Assembly: GCF_947496485.1 (NCBI RefSeq)
Contig: NZ_CANMCZ010000001.1
Location: 553,596 to 617,595 of the forward strand
Direction: 5' to 3'
DNA: 64,000 nt
Source: an uncultured Winogradskyella sp.
GTDB taxonomy: Bacteria; Bacteroidota; Bacteroidia; Flavobacteriales; Flavobacteriaceae
A model generated the notes under the pieces. It worked only from the letters and a program-made list of their open reading frames with translations. It did no database searches and was not told where the DNA came from. This document shows positions 47,257-56,965 of this stretch, piece after piece (position 1 is the stretch's first letter; the number at the start of each line of letters is the position of its first letter). The translations under genes and the position numbers were made by a program.

Positions 47257-48255
47257 ATGCAAAAACAATTTATACAATATTTAAAAGAAAAGAGTAATCT
47301 CAATTCTTCTTTTATAGATGAAATAGCATTAGTTTTAGATATTGGATATGATGCTGCTTACAGAAGAGTAAATCTTAAAACTAATATAACATTAGATGAA
47401 AGTATCAAACTCGCAAAACATTTCAATGTATCGCTTAATAAGTTGTATGAAGTTGGAAGCCAAAACACTATTCTTACCGAAACATCTCCCGTTATAACTA
47501 ATGAAATTCAGTTAGAATCCTATTTCGCAAAGTCTATTGAAAATTTAATCCCATTATCGAAACTTAAAAGCGCATCTATATTATATTCCGCAAAAGACAT
47601 TCCTTTATTTTATACTTTAAAAGACTCTTATATAACACGTTACAAGATCTATGTTTGGTTGAAACTTACTGATAAGGAAATGACCAAAAACAAAGTATCA
47701 TTTGATGAATTCATGACAACTATTCCTAAGTCTTTATTAGAAAAAGCATTTGAATTAGGACAGACATATAATTATATTAATATTACTGAGTTCTGGAATG
47801 ATAATACTATCAATGGAACACTTGAACAAATTATTTACTTTTTTGAGTCTCAACTACTTTCTAAAAACTTGGCCTTAAAAATATGCGATGATCTTGAAGA
47901 CATTGTAAATCATGTAGAAAAGCAAACCATCCAACAAAGCATTATAAACTCACAAAATAATGCATCTTATAACTTATATAAGAGCGATTTATTGACTATG
48001 AGTAATATCATTATGGTAAAAACAACGCTTAAAAAGATTTTTTTTGTTCCATATACTGTTTTAGAATATCTAAAAATAGAACATCAAGATACTTGTAATA
48101 TTATGGACGACTTCTTTTCTAGACAAATGTCTAATTCAAAACTCTTAGTGCATTCAGGAGAAAAAGATAGAGTCTTATTCTTTAATAAAATGATTCAGAA
48201 AATTGACAAGCTGAGAAGTAGAATAAATTTAGAAGAGTCCTTTGGATTTGAATAA
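47257..48255 (+). CDS. HTH-type DNA-binding protein
   Basis: A 332-residue soluble protein with an N-terminal XRE/Cro-like HTH (about residues 5-65, LDIGYDAAYRRVN, then ITLDESIKLAKHFNVSLNKLYEVG). The remaining 260 residues form a helical domain without a recognised family; it may be a ligand or dimer domain. It is divergent from the glycine-zipper gene, and the shared 138-base gap is a candidate operator. It could regulate that gene and the lipoprotein gene beyond it. Confidence 0.7.
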   Translation: MQKQFIQYLKEKSNLNSSFIDEIALVLDIGYDAAYRRVNLKTNITLDESIKLAKHFNVSLNKLYEVGSQNTILTETSPVITNEIQLESYFAKSIENLIPLSKLKSASILYSAKDIPLFYTLKDSYITRYKIYVWLKLTDKEMTKNKVSFDEFMTTIPKSLLEKAFELGQTYNYINITEFWNDNTINGTLEQIIYFFESQLLSKNLALKICDDLEDIVNHVEKQTIQQSIINSQNNASYNLYKSDLLTMSNIIMVKTTLKKIFFVPYTVLEYLKIEHQDTCNIMDDFFSRQMSNSKLLVHSGEKDRVLFFNKMIQKIDKLRSRINLEESFGFE

Positions 48256-48354
48256 AAATAAGAATCTTAATGTTAAATAAAAATAAAAAAAATCCAAACT
48301 CAATAAGACAACGTACATCTATTATCAATTAATTATTTAATCATAAATAGATAT

Positions 48355-49776
48355 ATGTCCCCAAAAAAAATTGCTTCAAACAACTTTATATCCAATACAA
48401 AACGCAAATCTAAAAAACTTTCAAGTGATCTTAATTTCTTTTTAACTAGTAAAAGTAAAATCGAAAGTCCGTATAATAAAATTGTTCTGTTCAGCTCTTT
48501 TTTACTCCTTATTATCGGAATTTATTTCCTCTCTGTATTTCATAATGATTTTGAACAATTAAAAGTCGATAAAGCAAGTTCTACTTTAGGTTATACTTTT
48601 ATAGTATTAGCTACAAGCTTATTTGGGTTTAAAGCCACCTTTTTTCTATACAAAGCTTATAATTACTATAAATATAAACCTATTGCATCTGTATCAGATA
48701 GTGAATTACCAACGTGTACTGTAATTGTGCCTGCTTATAATGAAGGGAAACAAGTGTGGGACACTTTAATGAGTCTAGCAAACAGTAATTATCCTGAAGA
48801 AAAAATTCAGATTATTTCTATTGATGATGGCAGTAAAGACGATACATGGAATTGGATGCTTGATGCTAAAACAAAACTTGGTGATCGCTTAGAAATTTAT
48901 CAACAACCAAAAAATAAAGGAAAGCGCCATGCTCTTTATCGCGGATTCAATTTAGGAACAGGAAATGTATATGTTACTGTAGATAGTGATTCTATTGTTA
49001 CAGAAGATACACTTAGAAATTTAGTGAGCCCTTTCGTAAAGAATGAAAAATGTGGTGCAGTCGCTGGAAATATTAGAGTTTTAAATAACAAAAAAGAAAT
49101 GCTCCCAAAAATGCTTGATGTAAGCTTTGTAATGAGTTTTGAATTTGTGCGTTCTGCCGAGAGTAATCTGAATTCTGTTTTATGTACACCTGGTGCATTA
49201 GCAGCTTACAGCAGTACTGCTGTTCATAAATGTTTACCACAATGGATTAACCAGACATTTATGGGAAAAGCATCTGATATTGGTGAAGATAGAGCAATGA
49301 CAAATATGATCTTAAAACAAGGTAAACACGTTTTATTTCAAAAAAATGCAGTAGCATATACTAACGTACCAGAACAATATTTAGGATTATACAAAATGTT
49401 TATTCGTTGGGGACGCAGTAATGTGAGAGAAAATCTTGAAATGGCAAAATATGTTTTTACCAATTTTAGAAAAAAAGGAAAGACAGGAGCTCGAATCCTA
49501 TTTATAAGTCAATTCCTAAAAATATTGATGAGTTATCCTTTGTTGGTTTCAATGTTGTTCTTTGTTTTAGTCCATCCTTTACTATTTTTAGGATCAACAT
49601 TGGTTAGTATTTTAGTTGCCTCCACATTTTCTGTATTATTTTTTGCAAATCAGTACAAAACTACTGAAGGTATTTGGGCATATTCCTATAGTATTTTATA
49701 TACATTCGCTTTATTTTGGATTACGCCTTACGCTATAGCAACTGCCAGCAGAAGAGGTTGGCTGACCCGTGGTTAA
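48355..49776 (+). CDS. Membrane glycosyltransferase family 2
   Basis: A 473-residue processive-type GT2 (hyaluronan/chitin/cellulose synthase-like). Two N-terminal helices (about 45-62 and 78-100) precede the catalytic domain: VPAYNEGKQVWDTL, DDGSKDDTW, DSDS (DxD), GEDRAMT and IRWGRS, which matches the Q/RxxRW motif of polymerising enzymes. Three or four C-terminal helices follow. It likely makes or exports a beta-linked polysaccharide. It is not near the EPS cluster at 52.5 kb and has no partner gene beside it. Confidence 0.88.
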   Translation: MSPKKIASNNFISNTKRKSKKLSSDLNFFLTSKSKIESPYNKIVLFSSFLLLIIGIYFLSVFHNDFEQLKVDKASSTLGYTFIVLATSLFGFKATFFLYKAYNYYKYKPIASVSDSELPTCTVIVPAYNEGKQVWDTLMSLANSNYPEEKIQIISIDDGSKDDTWNWMLDAKTKLGDRLEIYQQPKNKGKRHALYRGFNLGTGNVYVTVDSDSIVTEDTLRNLVSPFVKNEKCGAVAGNIRVLNNKKEMLPKMLDVSFVMSFEFVRSAESNLNSVLCTPGALAAYSSTAVHKCLPQWINQTFMGKASDIGEDRAMTNMILKQGKHVLFQKNAVAYTNVPEQYLGLYKMFIRWGRSNVRENLEMAKYVFTNFRKKGKTGARILFISQFLKILMSYPLLVSMLFFVLVHPLLFLGSTLVSILVASTFSVLFFANQYKTTEGIWAYSYSILYTFALFWITPYAIATASRRGWLTRG

Positions 49777-49832
49777 ACAACTAATAATATAGAAATTTGG
49801 TGTTTTCTCTAAAATTCACTACATTATTAGCT

Positions 49833-50207
49833 ATGATAACACAGGACAAGAGTAAGTACACAGATGAGCTAAACCATTCAATTCAATACCTTGAAAATTT
49901 AGGATATAACAATATTAAAGCAGATATTGAAGGTTATGAGTCTCCTAAGTCTTACCACAAAAAAGGTAGTGATATTGATGTAACACCAGATATTGTTGCA
50001 GAAAAAGAAGGAAGAAAACATATTTTTGACTTGAGTTTAAAATCTGAAAAACCTAGATTATTAAAATCTAAATGGCTCTTTCTAAATACTTTAAGCCAAA
50101 TAAAATCATATCGCTTTAGATTAATAACAACTCGTGGTCATTATAAATTTACTGATGAAACCATTGATGATATTAATCTTGATACCGTTAAACTCTTAAA
50201 GATTTAA
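49833..50207 (+). CDS. Small conserved protein, possible nuclease-like fold
   Basis: A 124-residue protein from the ATG at 49833 (MITQDKSKYTDEL); the open frame starts 12 codons earlier but gives no better N-terminus. The centre reads DVTPDIVAEKEGRKHIFDLSLK, where PD and a later D-x-x-x-K could reflect a PD-(D/E)xK-type nuclease fold, though the spacing is not exact. No signal peptide. It lies 56 bases after the GT2 gene and about 100 before rpoD. Function unknown. Confidence 0.55.
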   Translation: MITQDKSKYTDELNHSIQYLENLGYNNIKADIEGYESPKSYHKKGSDIDVTPDIVAEKEGRKHIFDLSLKSEKPRLLKSKWLFLNTLSQIKSYRFRLITTRGHYKFTDETIDDINLDTVKLLKI

Positions 50208-50262
50208 AAGTTTTTTTTTAATATTGTGTAACATTCACATGCTTTTTTACGTATAATAAACA

Positions 50263-50277
50263 GCAACACGTTGTTGC
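50263..50277. promoter_or_regulatory. Inverted repeat upstream of rpoD
   Basis: GCAACA-CGT-TGTTGC is a perfect 6-base inverted repeat 29 bases before the rpoD ATG. It could be an operator or an mRNA hairpin in the leader. Confidence 0.4.
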
Positions 50278-50306
50278 AGAGTAATTGCACAAATCTTAAA
50301 AATTAA

Positions 50307-51170
50307 ATGAGACAACTTAAAATTACCAAGCAGGTTACCAATAGGGAAACTGCATCGTTAGATAAGTATTTACAAGAAATTGGTAAGGTAGATCTTATTA
50401 CAGCAGACGAAGAGGTAGAATTAGCTCAACGTATTAAAGCTGGAGATCAGATTGCATTAGAGAAACTAACAAAAGCGAACCTACGTTTTGTTGTTTCCGT
50501 TGCTAAGCAGTATCAAAACCAAGGTTTAACATTACCAGATTTAATAAATGAAGGTAATTTAGGTTTAATTAAAGCCGCACAACGTTTTGATGAAACACGT
50601 GGATTCAAGTTTATATCATATGCCGTATGGTGGATTAGACAATCTATTTTACAAGCATTGGCAGAACAATCTCGTATAGTACGTTTACCGTTAAACAAGA
50701 TTGGTTCTATAAATAAAATTAATAAAACATTTGCTTTTTTAGAGCAAAGCCATGAGCGACCACCGTCTGCAGAAGAAATAGCAAAGGAATTAGATATGAC
50801 TATTAACGATGTTAAGGAGTCCATGAAAAATTCTGGTCGTCACGTTAGTATGGATGCGCCTTTAGTTGAAGGCGAAGATTCTAACCTATACGATGTATTG
50901 CGCAGTGGTGAATCACCAAATCCAGATAAAGATTTATTACACGAATCTTTACGAACTGAGATTGAACGTGCACTAGAAACCTTAACACCTCGTGAAGCAG
51001 ATGTTATTCGCTTGTATTTTGGATTAGGGAATCAGCATCCAATGACGTTAGAAGAAATTGGAGAAACTTTCGATTTAACTCGTGAACGTGTAAGACAGAT
51101 AAAAGAAAAAGCGATTAGAAGATTAAAACATACTTCTAGAAGTAAAATATTAAAGACATATTTAGGTTAG
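50307..51170 (+). CDS. rpoD: Primary sigma factor RpoD (short form)
   Basis: A 287-residue sigma-70 of the Bacteroidetes type. It lacks region 1.1 but has 1.2 ([16 protein letters not shown]), region 2 ([30 protein letters not shown]), 3 and 4 ([15 protein letters not shown]). This sigma reads the TAnnTTTG -7 and a -33 TTG, agreeing with the promoter boxes in this window. Its own leader contains an inverted repeat. A strong terminator follows. Confidence 0.96.
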   Translation: MRQLKITKQVTNRETASLDKYLQEIGKVDLITADEEVELAQRIKAGDQIALEKLTKANLRFVVSVAKQYQNQGLTLPDLINEGNLGLIKAAQRFDETRGFKFISYAVWWIRQSILQALAEQSRIVRLPLNKIGSINKINKTFAFLEQSHERPPSAEEIAKELDMTINDVKESMKNSGRHVSMDAPLVEGEDSNLYDVLRSGESPNPDKDLLHESLRTEIERALETLTPREADVIRLYFGLGNQHPMTLEEIGETFDLTRERVRQIKEKAIRRLKHTSRSKILKTYLG

Positions 51171-51249
51171 GATTTCGTATATTTAACGACCAACCTAATA
51201 AAGGTAACAACAGTTACAAAACATAACTGTTCGTTTTTTGATTGATGAA

Positions 51250-51286
51250 AGAACCCACGGCTGATTACCGTGGGTTCACTTTTTTA
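51250..51286 (+). terminator. Intrinsic terminator after rpoD
   Basis: GAACCCACGG (51251-51260) pairs with CCGTGGGTTC (51268-51277), followed by a T-rich run. Confidence 0.85.
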
Positions 51287-51329
51287 AATATCTTATCAAT
51301 TCAAAATAAAAGAAACTTCATTTTTTATT

Positions 51330-51337
51330 TACCTTTG
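51330..51337 (+). promoter_or_regulatory. -7 box for rpe
   Basis: TACCTTTG matches the -7 consensus and lies 26 bases before the rpe ATG. Confidence 0.6.
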
Positions 51338-51362
51338 AGCAAATCAAAACACTATACAAAAA

Positions 51363-52025
51363 ATGGCTTCAAAAATAATCGCACCTTCAATGCTAGCTGC
51401 TGATTTTGGCAATCTGCAACGTGATACAGAAATGGTAAATAACAGTGATGCAGATTGGTTTCATATCGATGTAATGGATGGTCATTTTGTTCCTAACATA
51501 TCATATGGTATGCCAGTAATAGCAGCAATAAAAAAGCACGCAACTAAACCTTTAGATGTCCATTTAATGATTGAAAAACCTGAGCGTTATATTGAAGAGT
51601 TCGCCAAGGTGGGAGCGGATATTATAACAGTTCATTATGAATCTACTGTACATCTACACCGAACTCTAAGACAAATTAAAGATGCTGGTTGTAAAGCTGG
51701 GATTGTTCTAAACATAACTACCCCAATTTCTGTTTTAGAAGATATTTTACCTGAATGTTATATGATTTTGCTAATGTCCATAAATCCTGGATTTGGTGGT
51801 CAGAAATTTGAAGAAGTAACTTATAAGCGCGTAAAAAAACTACGTCAAATGATTGATGCGCAAGGCTTAAATACGCGTATTGAGATTGACGGCGGTGTAA
51901 CAGACAAGAATATTGACAAACTAGTTGAAGCTGGGGCTAACACATTTGTAGCCGGCAGTCATATTTTTAAAAGCGCAAACCCTACTGAGACTATTAAGAA
52001 TTTAAGGGCTTTAGCTAATTATTAA
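51363..52025 (+). CDS. rpe: Ribulose-phosphate 3-epimerase
   Basis: A 220-residue TIM-barrel enzyme that interconverts ribulose-5-P and xylulose-5-P in the pentose phosphate pathway. It has the typical motifs: DFGNLQRDTEMV and DWFHIDVMDGHFVPNISYG near the N-terminus, DVHLMIEKP, MSINPGFGGQKF and EIDGGV. Length is normal. It has its own promoter box and is convergent with the CBS protein. Confidence 0.97.
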   Translation: MASKIIAPSMLAADFGNLQRDTEMVNNSDADWFHIDVMDGHFVPNISYGMPVIAAIKKHATKPLDVHLMIEKPERYIEEFAKVGADIITVHYESTVHLHRTLRQIKDAGCKAGIVLNITTPISVLEDILPECYMILLMSINPGFGGQKFEEVTYKRVKKLRQMIDAQGLNTRIEIDGGVTDKNIDKLVEAGANTFVAGSHIFKSANPTETIKNLRALANY

Positions 52026-52044
52026 GAGAGGCCATTATTCAATT

Positions 52045-52464
52045 TCACAATTTCTTTAATAGATAATTGATTAAGTCGGTAGTTGTAACAATGCCAACTA
52101 AAAGACCGTTATCTACTACAGGTAAAGCATGAAATTCTTGTGTAGCTAAAATTTTCGCAACCTCTTTAATTGTTGCAGTAGAACTTACTGTAACTATGTT
52201 TTTAGCCATCACTTGATCAATGGTAAACATATTATAAACTAAGGTATCAACTTCTGTTTCTGTATCATCTACGGCATCAGCGAAGCTTATTCTTAATAAA
52301 TCCGTATAACTTAACATCCCGATAACAACTTCCTCTTTTACTACAGGAATGTGTCTAATTTTATTTCGTTTGAATAGCATTTCTGCTGTTTCAAGATCAT
52401 CTTCTCTATTGAGTGCAATAATATCGGTAGTCATTATTGCCGAAATAGGTTCTATATATTTCAT
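52045..52464 (-). CDS. Two-CBS-domain protein
   Basis: A 139-residue protein made of two CBS domains (about residues 8-62 and 78-137). Each has the family-typical core (EMLFKRNKIRHIPVVKEEVVIG and KILATQEFHALPVVDNGLLVG). CBS pairs bind adenosine nucleotides and modulate partner proteins. No fused effector is present. It lies downstream of rpe, convergent, with the EPS cluster beginning 100 bases further. Its partner is unknown. Confidence 0.9.
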   Translation of the reverse strand: MKYIEPISAIMTTDIIALNREDDLETAEMLFKRNKIRHIPVVKEEVVIGMLSYTDLLRISFADAVDDTETEVDTLVYNMFTIDQVMAKNIVTVSSTATIKEVAKILATQEFHALPVVDNGLLVGIVTTTDLINYLLKKL

Positions 52465-52566
52465 GGCTTTTAGTTTTATAATTCACTATTAAAAGTACTT
52501 TATAAAACCATTTCAAAGTATGATAAATATCATGCGGTTTTTCGCAAAAAACGATTATACTAAAGG

Positions 52567-54903
52567 TTAATTCTTATTACCGTACCCATAATTATAACCA
52601 TAATTATAACCATAACCATAAGATTTACTTGCACCAACGCTATTAACAACATACGCCATATTCTTTAGTCTTCCGGCTTCAAATAACTCTTTTGAAAATT
52701 TTAATAAATTCTTCTCAGTATAATTAGCTCTAGCTAAATAAATGGTGGCATCAGCCAAAGGAGATATAAGCATTGTATCTGTTACTAAAATAGTAGGAGC
52801 TGTATCAACAATAATATAATCGTACTCAAGTTTTGCTTCTTCAATGAGTTTTGTAAATCGACCATTAGTTAATAATTGAGCTGGATTAGGTGGAATACTC
52901 CCAGACAAGATTATCTGATGATTTGGATGTTTATCAAATCCATTTATTAAGGAGTCTTTCCAATTATAGTTTATATCATGAAGATAATTTGATAGCCCTG
53001 GTTTATGTTTATCTTGATTAATATGAGTATGTATTTGCGGATTTCTTAAATCTGCACCAATTAATAAAACTTTCTTATTTATACTAGATAGTGCTAAAGA
53101 CAAATTGAGGCTGATATAAGTTTTCCCCTCCCCTTTTATGGTAGAAGTACAATAGATTACTTTGGCTTTGCTATCATTACTTACAGGTAATATATAATCA
53201 ACATTAGAACTCAATATTCTAAAAGATTCGGCCAATGCAGTTCTTGCATTTGGGTCATCAAAAATAATATCTTGCTTCTTTTTTACATCAGGTATTTCGC
53301 CAATTACTGGAACTTTCGAATTTATTTTAGTAATATCTTCTTTACTATGCAATTTTGTATCAAGCATAAAAATGAGATATAAAATGCCAAATGGAATTAA
53401 TAACCCGCCTAAAATTGCACCAGCATAAATAATATTTGATTTTGGAGAAATTGGATTTGAACCTGATAGAGCATATTCTACAACCTTAATAGAAGGTTCT
53501 GTAATGGCCAAATTAATTGCAGCCTCTTCACGTTTTTGAAGTAAGAGCACATATAGACTTTCTTTAATCTTCTGTTGGCGCACAATGGCTCTAAGTAAAC
53601 GTTCTTTTTCAGGAATTTGAGCCACCTTACCAGAAAATTGACGATTTCTATTTCCCAATTGCTGTTGAGATGCACTTAGCTGATTTATATAAGCATTTAG
53701 AGACCTGTTGATATTATCTTTCAAATTTTCAACCTGGGATACTACTTGCTTAACTCTGGGATTATTAACTCCACCACTATTCTTTAACTTATCCCTATTA
53801 ATGACAGCATTATTATAATCTGAAATAAGTCCATTTAGACTTGAATTATCAATACCAATATTAGAGGGCAATAAATCGGACTGTGAATTATCATTTAATG
53901 AACTTTTTAATAAACGTGATAGGGTTAATTGATTTTCTATTTGAAATACTTCTTCTTCAGATTTTGTACGCTGCTCTAAACCTAATTCGGCATCTGCTGT
54001 AATATTTACAAGATTATTTCTTTGTTTAAAGTCTTGATAACTTATTTCCACAGAATCCAATTCTCTAGCTAAAAACACCATACGCTCATTTATAAAATCT
54101 TCAGTACGTATAGAAATCAACTGTCGATCATAAATTCCATCATCGTTAAAAACATCCATTAGTTTGTTCAATATATTTTCTGAAAGTTCTTTGCTTTCAC
54201 CTTTAATAGTTAATTTAAGTAAGTCACTCAACTCGCCAATTGATTCAACTTTAATTTTTGATTTTAAACCTAGAGCGACACTTTTAATTGTTTTAAATTT
54301 TATAATATAATTCCCACCAACAAATTTTATCCTTGAACCTTTATCTGAATCAATTTTTACATTAAATGGTAAACGATGCTCTTTAGTATAGGTCGAAAAT
54401 TCATCAAAAGAGAATACTTTGTCTGTGTTGATGTTGGTAATTTCAAATCCCTTCTCTCTAACTTTAACCTTATAAGTCAGACTTTCAACTATACTATCTG
54501 AATTTATGATTTGCTGGAACTCGAATGGTAACGCATCGATTTGAGAAGTTTGGATAGTGCCTTCCTCATAAAAAATAGTATTTAAATTTAACTCCCTTAC
54601 AACGCGATTCATTATTAAGTAGGACGTTAAAATTTCAATCTCGTTTTCTAAGTTAATATTTGTTCGCTTAAATATAAATGCAGAAGTTGGCAATTCTAAA
54701 CCATCAGACTCATCTAATATTTTTACTTTAGAATATGTTTGATAAACTTGAGGTGTATAACGTAAATATAAATATGCTGCTAATAATGAAATTACCAAGG
54801 TTAAAGCAAACCATGGCCAATAACGTATATATCGTCTAATCTCCTGTTTTATATCTATGTTATCTTCTTCTTTTAAAGAAAAACTAGTAAATGAATTATC
54901 CAT
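52567..54903 (-). CDS. wzc: Wzc-like polysaccharide tyrosine autokinase
   Basis: A 778-residue polysaccharide co-polymerase and BY-kinase. An N-terminal membrane helix (about 32-50) and Wzz-type periplasmic domain with coiled coil (about 260-440) are followed by a second helix and a cytoplasmic kinase with Walker A STIKGEGKTY, A' LLIGADLRN and B YIIVDTAP. The C-terminus ends in a Tyr-Gly-Asn tail with seven tyrosines (YGYGYNYGYNYGY), the autophosphorylation cluster. It controls chain length and export with Wza, encoded just upstream. The tail is coded by a 12-base repeat. Confidence 0.95.
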   Translation of the reverse strand: MDNSFTSFSLKEEDNIDIKQEIRRYIRYWPWFALTLVISLLAAYLYLRYTPQVYQTYSKVKILDESDGLELPTSAFIFKRTNINLENEIEILTSYLIMNRVVRELNLNTIFYEEGTIQTSQIDALPFEFQQIINSDSIVESLTYKVKVREKGFEITNINTDKVFSFDEFSTYTKEHRLPFNVKIDSDKGSRIKFVGGNYIIKFKTIKSVALGLKSKIKVESIGELSDLLKLTIKGESKELSENILNKLMDVFNDDGIYDRQLISIRTEDFINERMVFLARELDSVEISYQDFKQRNNLVNITADAELGLEQRTKSEEEVFQIENQLTLSRLLKSSLNDNSQSDLLPSNIGIDNSSLNGLISDYNNAVINRDKLKNSGGVNNPRVKQVVSQVENLKDNINRSLNAYINQLSASQQQLGNRNRQFSGKVAQIPEKERLLRAIVRQQKIKESLYVLLLQKREEAAINLAITEPSIKVVEYALSGSNPISPKSNIIYAGAILGGLLIPFGILYLIFMLDTKLHSKEDITKINSKVPVIGEIPDVKKKQDIIFDDPNARTALAESFRILSSNVDYILPVSNDSKAKVIYCTSTIKGEGKTYISLNLSLALSSINKKVLLIGADLRNPQIHTHINQDKHKPGLSNYLHDINYNWKDSLINGFDKHPNHQIILSGSIPPNPAQLLTNGRFTKLIEEAKLEYDYIIVDTAPTILVTDTMLISPLADATIYLARANYTEKNLLKFSKELFEAGRLKNMAYVVNSVGASKSYGYGYNYGYNYGYGNKN
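52581..52622 (-). repeat. 12-base coding repeat for the Wzc Tyr tail
   Basis: Near-identical 12-base units (TATAATTATGGT on the minus strand) encode YNYG repeats. Slippage here would change the number of phosphorylatable tyrosines in frame. Confidence 0.7.
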
Positions 54904-54907
54904 AAAG

Positions 54908-55669
54908 CTATCTTGACAATAAAATTGTTATACTAAGTGCTAATGACGCTATTGTTAATATTGTACCAACATCCTTAACAAAACCAGCGTTTTTTACTCT
55001 AGGATTATTCTGATTGACGATTATAAAATCATTAGGTCTAACAAAATAAAATTCACTATTCATAAATTCTGCAGACGTTAAATCTATACGCGTTATTTTA
55101 CGGATACCATCAACTTCTCTCGTCATTAATATATCATCTCGTTTTCCATTTATAGTTAGATCACCAGCGTAACCAAGAGCCTGGATAAGCGTCATATTCT
55201 GATCAGTGTAATTAAAAGTTCCAGGATTATTAACTTCACCCAAAATGGTGACTTTTGCGTTGATTAATCTAACATTAACTCGCGCTTCTGTAAGATGACC
55301 TTCAGAGATTAATTTTGAGGTAATAATTTCTTCTAGCTGCTTTGTAGTTTTATCTTGAGTAATTATTTCACCTAATACAGGTATTGTTATTGTGTGACTT
55401 AAGGAAACTACATAACCATCTAACTTCATAAGCTCTAAATTCTGAGGCTGAGCCCCCAAAGATATACCTTTATTGTAAGGTAATGCCGCTTCAGGCTCAA
55501 GACTACCAATAGTTACTTTAAGAATATCGTTAGGCTGTATAGTCGCTGATTGATAAGGTATTGAACTCGCTTTATTCACTTCGATATCCTGTAAATACAA
55601 TACTTCTTTTTTAGAAGCACAAGACGCTAAGAAGAAAAGGCAAAAAAAGCCTAATATTTTAAAATTCAT
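54908..55669 (-). CDS. wza: Wza-like polysaccharide export lipoprotein
   Basis: A 253-residue outer-membrane export protein. The ATG at 55669 opens a lipoprotein signal (MNFKILGFFCLFFLASCASKK); an upstream in-frame extension overlaps wecA and lacks a signal. The Poly_export and SLBB-like domains follow (IQPNDILKVTIGSLEPE, about 50; VTILGEVNNPGTFNYT, about 150). It ends in a hydrophobic helix. It lies four bases upstream of wzc and forms the export pore with it. Confidence 0.9.
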   Translation of the reverse strand: MNFKILGFFCLFFLASCASKKEVLYLQDIEVNKASSIPYQSATIQPNDILKVTIGSLEPEAALPYNKGISLGAQPQNLELMKLDGYVVSLSHTITIPVLGEIITQDKTTKQLEEIITSKLISEGHLTEARVNVRLINAKVTILGEVNNPGTFNYTDQNMTLIQALGYAGDLTINGKRDDILMTREVDGIRKITRIDLTSAEFMNSEFYFVRPNDFIIVNQNNPRVKNAGFVKDVGTILTIASLALSITILLSR

Positions 55670-55736
55670 TGAGATATCTTTTTTATAAGAGGCAAATATA
55701 ACTGCAATTACAGTATTAGCAAAACCTAAAGCGCAA

Positions 55737-56855
55737 TTAACGCACTTCCTTTTCTGCAATTTTTGAGTTGTTTTTAAATTTACGAAACCCAAATGGTAAA
55801 ATATATAAGACAGAACCATAAATCAAAAGGCAAATTATCTGAGTATTTAAATTAAGATGTAATAAGTTGAAAGCAATGCAGACAATAACGAAGTTAATTC
55901 CACATATTAAAACTGTTGTCATTAAATGACTGTAACCTATTTCAATAAATTTATGGTGAATATGATTTTTATCTGCTCTAAAAGGGCTTGTTTTTAGAAT
56001 CACAATTCTAATAAAAAAGATGCGCAGTGTATCTAGTAAGGGATAAAACAACAAAGCAAAGGCTAAAGCTGGTGATGCCCTATAATAATCTGATGTATCA
56101 TCAACTTGAGCAATATTAATAAAGCTTATGGTGAAAAATGCCAGCAGAAAGCCAACTATCATGGAGCCAGTATCTCCCATAAATATTTTATTATTTTTTG
56201 AAAAATTCAATCTAAGGAATGCTAATAATACTCCACATAGTGCAATAGCTATGGTTGCCAAACTTAAATCATTTGCATTTACAAAGAGATATACGAATAT
56301 TGCACTAACACTCATGGCTATTGTTCCTGCCAAACCGTCCACACCATCAATAAGATTATAAGCATTGATAATTAAAATATAGACAAACAAGGTAAACCCT
56401 ATTGAAACCCAATAAGGCAATGTATAAACATCCAAAATACTCGAAAAACCGATAATACGAGTATCCGTAAAAACAATCAGCAAAGTTGCCGCAAAGAGTT
56501 GTCCTATGAGTTTTTTACCTGGCGACAGCACAGTAAGATCATCTTTTAAGCCTAAAAAAAACAAAATTGTTAAACCTCCCATTACTAGTAACAATACTTT
56601 GGTGTTTAGAAAGGCACCAACAATTGTCATTACAACTATTAATCCAAGAAAAATGCCAATACCTCCTAGTGTAGGTGTTTTATTAGAATGTACGCTTCTA
56701 CTATCTGGCTCATCCATTAAATGTTTTTCCTTAGCTACATATAATATTGTTGGAAAAGTTTGCCACGCAATAATAAATGCAATCACAAAAGCGGCAATTA
56801 ACCATAGAATAGCATTATTTTCTGGGTTAAAATTGTCTAGTAGTGTTTTAATCAT
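55737..56855 (-). CDS. wecA: UDP-GlcNAc:undecaprenyl-phosphate GlcNAc-1-P transferase
   Basis: A 372-residue MraY/WecA-type membrane enzyme that starts lipid-linked glycan synthesis. The ATG at 56855 (MIKTLLDNFNP) is preferred over the in-frame start 14 codons earlier. About ten helices, with DEPDSRSVHSNKTPTLGG, then NAYNLIDGVDGLAG and FMGDTGSM, and the His box HIHHKFIEIGYSH. The sugar is probably GlcNAc or a related hexosamine. It is upstream of wza with a 67-base gap. Confidence 0.9.
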   Translation of the reverse strand: MIKTLLDNFNPENNAILWLIAAFVIAFIIAWQTFPTILYVAKEKHLMDEPDSRSVHSNKTPTLGGIGIFLGLIVVMTIVGAFLNTKVLLLVMGGLTILFFLGLKDDLTVLSPGKKLIGQLFAATLLIVFTDTRIIGFSSILDVYTLPYWVSIGFTLFVYILIINAYNLIDGVDGLAGTIAMSVSAIFVYLFVNANDLSLATIAIALCGVLLAFLRLNFSKNNKIFMGDTGSMIVGFLLAFFTISFINIAQVDDTSDYYRASPALAFALLFYPLLDTLRIFFIRIVILKTSPFRADKNHIHHKFIEIGYSHLMTTVLICGINFVIVCIAFNLLHLNLNTQIICLLIYGSVLYILPFGFRKFKNNSKIAEKEVR

Positions 56856-56965
56856 AAACAAGAAAAATATTACGGACCTACTTAAAGGTTGTTGCAAGTT
56901 ACAATTTTATAACTTAGATTCTAAGCTTAATAAAAGCAATGTCACTGATTCATTCGACAATTAAT

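Noticed and set aside
7079..51362. Full -33/-7 promoter pairs
   Set aside because: Good -7 boxes are present, but no consistent TTG at the expected distance was found, so only -7 boxes are listed.
55670..55819. Longer N-terminus for the Wza-like protein
   Set aside because: The extension overlaps wecA and would hide the lipoprotein signal that starts at 55669.
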